The translations under genes were made by a program, and so were the position numbers. From Desulfobacula sp. (GTDB taxonomy: Bacteria > Desulfobacterota > Desulfobacteria > Desulfobacterales > Desulfobacteraceae), in NCBI GenBank assembly GCA_023144585.1, contig JAGLFI010000047.1, positions 1 through 7,917 on the forward strand: a stretch of 7,917 nucleotides of DNA, given 5' to 3'. This document shows, piece after piece, positions 5,683 to 7,917 of the stretch. Numbering within the stretch: the first letter of the stretch is position 1; the number at the start of each line of letters is the position of its first letter. Below the pieces are notes generated by a model. The model ran no database searches. It saw only the letters and a program-made list of their open reading frames with translations, and was not told where the DNA came from.

Positions 5683-5940
5683 ATGAAAATAACGACTCCC
5701 AATTATATCAATCAGACATATGCCAACCCTGCAAACAACGCAACCAGCCAGAACCTGAAAGCACAGAAAACTGCTGATGAAACTCTTAATGATAAATTAA
5801 ACAGCATTAATATTTCTGGGCGAACCAAAGATCTTCAAAAGATATCTAAAGCCATGGAAACTGATCCTGTAGACAGGCAAAAATATGTGGCAGATATCAA
5901 ACAAAAAATAGTGGGTTCCTATATGAACGAATTTGGGTAA
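5683..5940 (+). CDS. flgM: FlgM, anti-sigma-28 factor (short form)
   Basis: FlgM binds the flagellar sigma factor FliA until the hook-basal body is finished, then is exported through the flagellar channel. The 85-residue product has a disordered, Asn/Thr-rich N-terminal half (1-40), as in the family, then the conserved core: INISGRTKDLQKISKAM (42-58), DPVDRQKYVADIKQKI (61-76) and GSY (78-80). It ends five residues after that Tyr, whereas usual FlgM proteins continue with another helix of about 10-15 residues. No alternative frame restores such a helix, so it seems natural. GGAGG (5670-5674) is 8 bases before the ATG. The gene follows the DVU0524-family gene within one operon under the sigma-28-like promoter, which would give the usual autogenous loop. 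Confidence 0.83.
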   Translation: MKITTPNYINQTYANPANNATSQNLKAQKTADETLNDKLNSINISGRTKDLQKISKAMETDPVDRQKYVADIKQKIVGSYMNEFG

Positions 5941-6027
5941 TAGAAATATTTTCCCGGCATTTTTTTCTTTTCTTAATGCATCTTTTAATGACAAAAATAC
6001 AAAACACCTGATTTTAAAGCCTCTTTC

Positions 6028-6046
6028 ATATGTCCAGAAAACATAT
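6028..6046. repeat. Inverted repeat just upstream of the sigma-54 promoter
   Basis: ATATGT, 7 bases, ACATAT: a perfect 6-base inverted repeat ending 6 bases before the -24 element. It is too close for a usual enhancer (about 80-150 bases upstream) but could bind a regulator. The rest of the 160-base gap between flgM and the next gene (5941-6100) shows a T-rich tract at 5962-5975 after flgM, with no good stem, so no convincing terminator. Confidence 0.3.
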
Positions 6047-6052
6047 TTTTCC

Positions 6053-6068
6053 TGGCATACCTTTTGCT
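6053..6068 (+). promoter_or_regulatory. Sigma-54 (RpoN) type promoter
   Basis: TGGCAT-ACCTT-TTGCT matches the -24/-12 consensus TGGCAC-N5-TTGCW with the correct 10 bases between GG and GC and only one change (C to T). Transcription would start about 12 bases after the GC, near 6079, which is 22 bases before the ATG at 6101. Sigma-54 control is common in flagellar hierarchies of this group. Confidence 0.7.
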
Positions 6069-6100
6069 TATTGTATATTAAGTAAAATAAGGAGACCATT

Positions 6101-6557
6101 ATGACCGACATTAACCAAATAAATAAATCCGCTCAATCTCTTGCTTCTTCAGATACCAAGATTTCGAAAAGCAAGAGAACAGATGCCTTTGAGACTGCTC
6201 TTAGCAAAGCCCTTGACAAAACGGAGGCACCCGAAATGGAAGTTATGTCAACAAATCTTAAGGGAGATTGCTTCAATAGATCTGAATATCATTAACTCAT
6301 CTGATATTGTTTCAGGAAAAATAGACAAACTCCTGGAAATGCTTGATTCATACTCATTAAAGCTTGAAGACCCGAACGTTTCATTAAAAAATATTGCTAC
6401 GGTTCTTGAAGAAATAAATGAGACTGCAGGCAAGCTGATAAAAGAGACGGAACGTCTGACAGATGCGGATGCAAATTTAAAAAATATTGCAACCCGGACG
6501 ATTGTCACGGCACAGACAGAATATGTTAAATTTCAAAAGGGAGACTATCTTTCATAA
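6101..6557 (+). pseudogene. Unrecognised small protein gene of the flagellar block, frame-disrupted (+1 shift needed)
   Basis: I do not recognise a named family. The first frame from ATG 6101 (AAGGAG 6 bases upstream) gives a Ser/Lys-rich start, then AFETALSKALDKTEAPEMEV, and stops at 6293-6295 after 64 residues. The frame one base later carries a long, well-composed continuation: EIASIDLNIINSSDIVSG, helical KIDKLLEMLDSYSLKLED, SLKNIATVLEEINETAGKL and an end IVTAQTEYVKFQKGDYLS, with stop TAA 6555-6557. Skipping one G in the GGG at 6252-6254 joins them as TNLK-EIASIDLN, about 151 residues. Neither half looks complete alone, so one reading frame was probably broken by a single-base insertion (real or sequencing error). 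Its sigma-54-like promoter and place after flgM suggest a flagellar role. It is not a clear FlgN, though that is the gene often found here. Its end overlaps mazG by 13 bases on the other strand. Confidence 0.65.
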
Positions 6558-7330
6558 GATTTTTTTGCCTGCTCCCAAAGCAGGTCTTTTTGATCCCTTG
6601 GAAGATCTTTAAGCTTGACCTTTTTCTTATTCAATTGAATTTCCATCAACCTGAATCTGCCTTCAAACTTGGCAGTCGAACCAGCAAGGGCAGTTTCCGG
6701 ATGAAATTTTGCAACTCTTGCCACATTGACAAGGCTGAATAAAATATCTCCAAATTCCATACTTATTTCGTTCTGATTCCCGGATTTTAAGGCCGCTTCA
6801 AATTCATTTATTTCATCTTTGACCGTACCCAGCACTTCATAAATATTATCCCAGTCAAACCCTTCTTTAACGACACATTTAGAGACTTTTAATGCCCGAA
6901 TCAACGATGGCATCCCTTTGGGGACTGCATCAAGTACCGACACCCTTTTCTGCCCATCCCCCTTCTTTTCCAGAGCTTTGATCGTTTCCCACTGCCGGTT
7001 CAACTCTTGCTCTGTTGACACCTTTACCTCCTCATATACATGGGGATGCCGGCGAATCATTTTTTTTGCGACCTGGCCAATAACATCTGAAAAAGTAAAC
7101 TCCTGTCTTTCCTGAAAAATCTCCAGAATAAAAACAAGCTGAAACAGGACATCTCCCAATTCCTCGCAGATATTTTGCAAGTCGTGTTTTGCAATGGCCT
7201 CTTCTAATTCATATGTTTCTTCTGCAAGACATTCCCACATGGTTTCAGGTGTCTGTTTTCTATCCCAGGCACACCCGTTTTCACTTCTTAATGTTCGGAT
7301 AATATCAAACAGTCTGTCTATTGTTTCCAA
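6545..7330 (-). CDS. mazG: MazG, nucleoside triphosphate pyrophosphohydrolase
   Basis: Cytoplasmic enzyme that hydrolyses NTPs and dNTPs to the monophosphate and pyrophosphate. Its known roles are pool cleaning and, in E. coli, lowering ppGpp. It has 261 residues against 263 in E. coli, with both MazG domains present. The N-terminal domain has GCAWDRKQT (19-27, usually GCPWD), the EETYE metal site (E37, E38, E41) and EELGD (E57, D60). The C-terminal, catalytic domain has E173 and E176 in DEINEF, E192 and D195 in MEFGD, then KFEGRFRLME (221-230). The start is TTG at 7330-7328: an in-frame stop, the TAA of cvpA itself, lies just upstream and no ATG or GTG is near the N-terminus. GAAGGAA lies about 11 bases before it within the cvpA end, so translation is probably coupled to cvpA. 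Its 3' end overlaps the flagellar-block gene tail-to-tail. Confidence 0.95.
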   Translation of the reverse strand: METIDRLFDIIRTLRSENGCAWDRKQTPETMWECLAEETYELEEAIAKHDLQNICEELGDVLFQLVFILEIFQERQEFTFSDVIGQVAKKMIRRHPHVYEEVKVSTEQELNRQWETIKALEKKGDGQKRVSVLDAVPKGMPSLIRALKVSKCVVKEGFDWDNIYEVLGTVKDEINEFEAALKSGNQNEISMEFGDILFSLVNVARVAKFHPETALAGSTAKFEGRFRLMEIQLNKKKVKLKDLPRDQKDLLWEQAKKSYER

Positions 7331-7333
7331 ATT

Positions 7334-7840
7334 TTAAAAGATTCCTTCCAAGTGTTTCAGAAAATCTTTTTTGCTGTTTTGGGAAATAAACACGGTCATG
7401 GCTTTGGATACTTTTGCAATATAAGGAGAGAATTTTGAAGTCTCTAAAATATTTGAACTCTTTGGAAGAAATGTTGTGATCATGATAAAAAGAACTGAAA
7501 CAATCAATAACCCTTTAGCAGCACCAAAGACAAGGCCGAAGGTTCTGTCAACCCACCCCAGAAAAACAAGTTTTAAAAATTTACGGATCAGTACGGAAAC
7601 AAGACCGATAATCACTAAAATGGCGCAAAACAAGAGGAAAAAAGCCATAAGATTTCTGATACCGGAATTTTCAATCCATTTCTCAGCATAGACTGTGATC
7701 AAAGGATAGTAGGTATAGGCCCCGTAAAATCCTGCGACCACACCGATGATTCCTGACATTTCCCCTATGACTCCTTTAAAGAGTCCCCTTATCAGACAAA
7801 ACGATATAATGACAATCACAACAATATCAAATGTGTTCAT
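7334..7840 (-). CDS. cvpA: CvpA family inner-membrane protein
   Basis: Small integral membrane protein of the colicin V production family; its biochemical role is poorly known (envelope homeostasis and colicin V export are reported in enterics). The 168 residues are typical. Four hydrophobic segments are visible at about 4-20, 26-46, 63-86 and 103-125. Family signs are the N-terminal FDIVVIVIISFCLIRGLFKG (4-23), with the usual Asp, Arg and Gly, and WVDRTFGLVFGAAKGLLIV (96-114), matching the DR..G..FG...G motif. The C-terminal tail (126-168) is polar and probably cytoplasmic. The ATG at 7840 has AAGGAGGG immediately upstream (7843-7850), a strong but very close ribosome-binding site. mazG follows after 3 bases, so the two are surely co-transcribed. 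Confidence 0.9.
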   Translation of the reverse strand: MNTFDIVVIVIISFCLIRGLFKGVIGEMSGIIGVVAGFYGAYTYYPLITVYAEKWIENSGIRNLMAFFLLFCAILVIIGLVSVLIRKFLKLVFLGWVDRTFGLVFGAAKGLLIVSVLFIMITTFLPKSSNILETSKFSPYIAKVSKAMTVFISQNSKKDFLKHLEGIF

Positions 7841-7863
7841 ATCCCTCCTTTTTTGCTTTGATT

Positions 7864-7875
7864 AAAAGCGCTTTT
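7864..7875. repeat. Palindrome in the cvpA leader
   Basis: AAAAGCGCTTTT is a perfect 12-base palindrome about 24 bases upstream of the cvpA ATG, between the possible promoter and the ribosome-binding site. It could be an operator. As an RNA hairpin it has no loop, so it is not a usual terminator. Confidence 0.35.
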
Positions 7876-7877
7876 TC

Positions 7878-7905
7878 AATAACAATTTACACGTTTTTTA
7901 GTCAA
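7878..7905 (-). promoter_or_regulatory. Possible promoter of cvpA-mazG
   Basis: On the minus strand TTGACT (7905-7900) is a good -35. The -10 is poor: TGTTAT at 15 bases or GTTATT at 16 bases are the best I see. The position, 40-65 bases before the ATG, is sensible. Confidence 0.28.
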
Positions 7906-7917
7906 GATTTTTATTGA

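Noticed and set aside
5941..5975. Terminator after flgM (GGG...CCC followed by T-rich tract)
   Set aside because: The possible stem has only three or so G-C pairs with poor pairing between, so it is too weak to call.
5797..6111. 104-codon open frame on the minus strand over flgM and the gap after it
   Set aside because: It overlaps the conserved flgM core and the sigma-54 promoter, and its translation is low-complexity and aromatic with no family signs.
6101..6557. FlgN chaperone as identity of the third flagellar-block gene
   Set aside because: Position after flgM fits, but the N-terminal low-complexity segment and the VTAQTEYVKFQKGDYLS end do not look like FlgN as I know it.

Overview
The window reads as chromosomal DNA from an AT-rich, flagellated anaerobe of the former Deltaproteobacteria, most like a sulfate-reducing Desulfobacterales member. 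This is inferred from three things: an electron-transfer flavoprotein (ETF) gene beside a membrane Fe-S oxidoreductase, a FlgM gene beside a DVU0524-family protein, and sigma-28-like and sigma-54-like promoters in the flagellar part. No mobile element, CRISPR array, tRNA or rRNA was seen.

Left block (1-3660, all minus strand). Transcription order is a TetR-family regulator resembling Bacillus FadR (3617-3018), a 687-residue membrane Fe-S oxidoreductase of the EtfAB:quinone oxidoreductase (EMO) type (2882-819), and etfB (752 to beyond the left edge; etfA would be expected next). Together they look like a fatty-acid beta-oxidation electron-transfer unit: acyl-CoA dehydrogenases reduce ETF, and ETF passes electrons through the membrane protein to the quinone pool. 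An ATGAAT-N4-ATTCAT inverted repeat lies at the regulator's predicted transcription start. A near-identical copy lies before the divergent aldolase gene and a weaker one before the oxidoreductase, so a small local regulon is likely.

Middle block (3661-5209). A 260-base AT-rich divergent region is followed by a long class II fructose-bisphosphate aldolase-type gene (3920-5209, plus strand).

Flagellar block (5210-6557, plus strand). A sigma-28-like promoter precedes a DVU0524-family FlgM-associated gene and flgM (anti-sigma-28). A sigma-54-like promoter then precedes a third, unrecognised gene. The first and third genes each need a frame change to give a full-length protein: -1 at an A_AAA_AAC heptamer in the first, +1 at a GGG in the third. 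These are either indels or recoding sites, and they are the most notable feature of the window.

Right block (6545-7840, minus strand). cvpA and mazG form a tight two-gene unit. mazG starts at TTG three bases after the cvpA stop, and its 3' end overlaps the last flagellar-block gene tail-to-tail by 13 bases.
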